Made by a program: the position numbers and the translations under genes
Part shown: one piece after another, positions 4,901-6,307 of the stretch
Position numbering within the stretch: position 1 is the first letter of the stretch
How the letters are laid out: each line of letters opens with the position of its first letter
Source of the DNA: Chitinophagaceae bacterium
GTDB lineage: Bacteria > Bacteroidota > Bacteroidia > Chitinophagales > Chitinophagaceae
NCBI GenBank assembly: GCA_003456175.1
Contig: DMPB01000091.1
Location: 3,992 to 10,298 of the forward strand
Length of the DNA stretch: 6,307 nucleotides
Direction of reading: 5' to 3'
The notes under the pieces: generated by a model
What the model was told of the DNA's origin: nothing
Databases searched by the model: none
The model's input: the letters and a program-made list of their open reading frames with translations, nothing else

Positions 4901-6307
4901 ATGCCTCGATATTCACACTTACACGTACATACACAATACTCATTACTCGATGGTGCTGCCCCCATCAATAGCTTATTTCAAAAAGCCAAGCGTGATAACA
5001 TGCCAGGGCTAGCCATTACCGACCATGGTAATATGTTTGGTGTATTTTCATTCGTAGCACAAGCCTGGAAAGATACACGCGTTGTAGGAACCGATGCTAA
5101 TGGCAAAGAAATTACCGAACCCACGGTAAAACCTATTGTTGGCTGCGAATTTTATGTAGTTGCCGATAGGCATCAGAAAACATTTTCAAAAGATAAAAAA
5201 GACGATCGCTTTCACCAGCTCTTTTTAGCTAAGAACAAAACGGGCTATCAAAACTTAGTAAAACTTACTTCGCTTGGCTTTATAGAGGGCATGTATAGTA
5301 AATACCCTCGTATAGATAAAGCACTGATTGAGCAATACCACGAAGGCCTTATTGCTACTACTTGCTGTATTGGGGCATATGTACCACAAACCATTTTACG
5401 TCATGGCGAAGCTGCTGCCGAAAAAGAATTTCAATGGTGGCTTAACCTCTTCGGAGAAGATTACTACATAGAATTACAACGCCACAAACTAAAAGAGCAA
5501 GAGCAAGTCAACGAAGTGTTGCTTAAATGGGCCAAGAAATATAATGTACCCGTTATAGCGAGTAACGATAGCCACTATGTTGATAAAGACGATGCAAATG
5601 CACACGATATTTTATTGTGTATTAATACCGGCGAAAAACAAAGCACGCCTGGCTTTGATGATTTTGTGAACGACGAATTACAAATTAAAAACCGCCGTTT
5701 TAAATTCCCTAACGATCAATTTTATTTTAAAACTACTCATGAGATGTCGGACTTATTTGCCGACATTCCAGAAGCAATTGACAATACGAATGCTATTGTT
5801 GATAAAGTAGAAGTACTCAACCTGAAAAAAGATATTCTACTGCCTGCGTTCCCTATTCCGAAAGAGTTTCAAACCTCCGACGATAGCAACCTCAACCAGT
5901 GGAACTACCTACATTACCTCACTTACGAAGGTGCCAAAGAACGCTATGGCGAAATAGGTGAAGAAGTACGTGAACGTCTCGATTTTGAGTTGTTCACTAT
6001 AAAAACCATGGGCTTTGCAGGCTACTTTTTAATTGTATCAGACTTTATCAAAGCTGGCCGCAACTTAGGCGTTTTTGTAGGCCCCGGCCGCGGCTCGGCT
6101 GCTGGTAGTGCCGTTGCCTATTGTATTGGCATTACCAATATAGACCCTATCAAATACAACTTACTTTTTGAACGTTTCTTAAACCCCGACCGTAAAAGCA
6201 TGCCCGATATCGATACCGATTTCGACGATGAAGGTCGCCAACGGGTTATCGATTACGTTGTTAAAAAATACGGTCAAAATCAGGTAGCACAAATTATTAC
6301 TTATGGT
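4901..6307 (+). CDS. dnaE: DNA polymerase III subunit alpha, DnaE (N-terminal 469 residues, cut by window end)
   Basis: The first 469 codons of the C-family replicative polymerase that extends both strands at the fork, bound to the beta clamp and clamp loader. The frame is open from ATG 4901 to the right edge; full-length DnaE is usually about 1,150-1,250 residues, so about 60% lies outside. The PHP domain (about 1-280) begins HLHVHTQYSLLDGAA (6-20) and includes TDHGNMFG (40-47), G-C-E-F-Y (81-85), TCCIGAY (154-160 region) and SNDSHY (221-226). These keep the histidine, glutamate and cysteine positions of metal-binding PHP domains, unlike E. coli DnaE, where several are lost. The polymerase core follows, with GFAGYFLIVSDFI, GPGRGSAAGS (394-403), FERFLNPDRKSMPDIDTDFDD (palm; aspartates at 436, 438 and 440 include two of the catalytic triad) and QVAQIITYG at the cut. 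The start is supported by the family N-terminus beginning a few residues before HLHVH. It stands alone after a long intergenic region. Confidence 0.97.
   Translation, partial: MPRYSHLHVHTQYSLLDGAAPINSLFQKAKRDNMPGLAITDHGNMFGVFSFVAQAWKDTRVVGTDANGKEITEPTVKPIVGCEFYVVADRHQKTFSKDKKDDRFHQLFLAKNKTGYQNLVKLTSLGFIEGMYSKYPRIDKALIEQYHEGLIATTCCIGAYVPQTILRHGEAAAEKEFQWWLNLFGEDYYIELQRHKLKEQEQVNEVLLKWAKKYNVPVIASNDSHYVDKDDANAHDILLCINTGEKQSTPGFDDFVNDELQIKNRRFKFPNDQFYFKTTHEMSDLFADIPEAIDNTNAIVDKVEVLNLKKDILLPAFPIPKEFQTSDDSNLNQWNYLHYLTYEGAKERYGEIGEEVRERLDFELFTIKTMGFAGYFLIVSDFIKAGRNLGVFVGPGRGSAAGSAVAYCIGITNIDPIKYNLLFERFLNPDRKSMPDIDTDFDDEGRQRVIDYVVKKYGQNQVAQIITYG

Overview
The window looks like a chromosomal piece of an AT-rich Bacteroidota genome, most likely Chitinophagales/Chitinophagaceae. 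This is inferred from the style of the proteins (an Hsp20 ending in a VLQLLLPKKEE-type tail, a short NlpC/P60 lipoprotein with an LASC lipobox, a DnaE with a PDIDTDFDD palm motif) and from the scarcity of convincing Shine-Dalgarno sites. No database search was possible.

Layout, left to right. The 3' part of a small heat-shock protein gene (+) ends at 271, followed by a strong GC-rich hairpin and T-run at 315-342. Converging on that terminator is a two-gene minus-strand unit: a 12-TM polysaccharide flippase-like protein (2819-1488), then a GT4-type glycosyltransferase (1504-341) that overlaps it by 17 bp. Divergent from the flippase across 67 bp is a Sua5/TsaC-type threonylcarbamoyl-AMP synthase (2887-3858, +). 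It converges on a minus-strand NlpC/P60 cell-wall hydrolase lipoprotein (4626-3904). A 274-bp divergent intergenic region then leads to the first 469 codons of dnaE (4901 to the right edge, +), the replicative DNA polymerase III alpha subunit.

The genes do not form one pathway. The flippase and glycosyltransferase probably work together on a surface glycan, the lipoprotein acts on peptidoglycan, TsaC modifies tRNA, and DnaE replicates DNA.

The least expected signal is not a gene. A short motif, CATTTACCGTAAGGTA and close variants, occurs seven times on both strands, inside three genes and in two intergenic gaps. The core always reads CCGNAAGG, and the bases immediately flanking it remain complementary in every copy (A/T, G/C or C/G). 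In genes it is read in at least three codon phases, so the DNA or RNA, not the protein, seems to be conserved. None was seen in the dnaE part. It may be a genome-wide short repeat such as an uptake-type, HIP1-type or protein-binding motif, or a mini-hairpin family.
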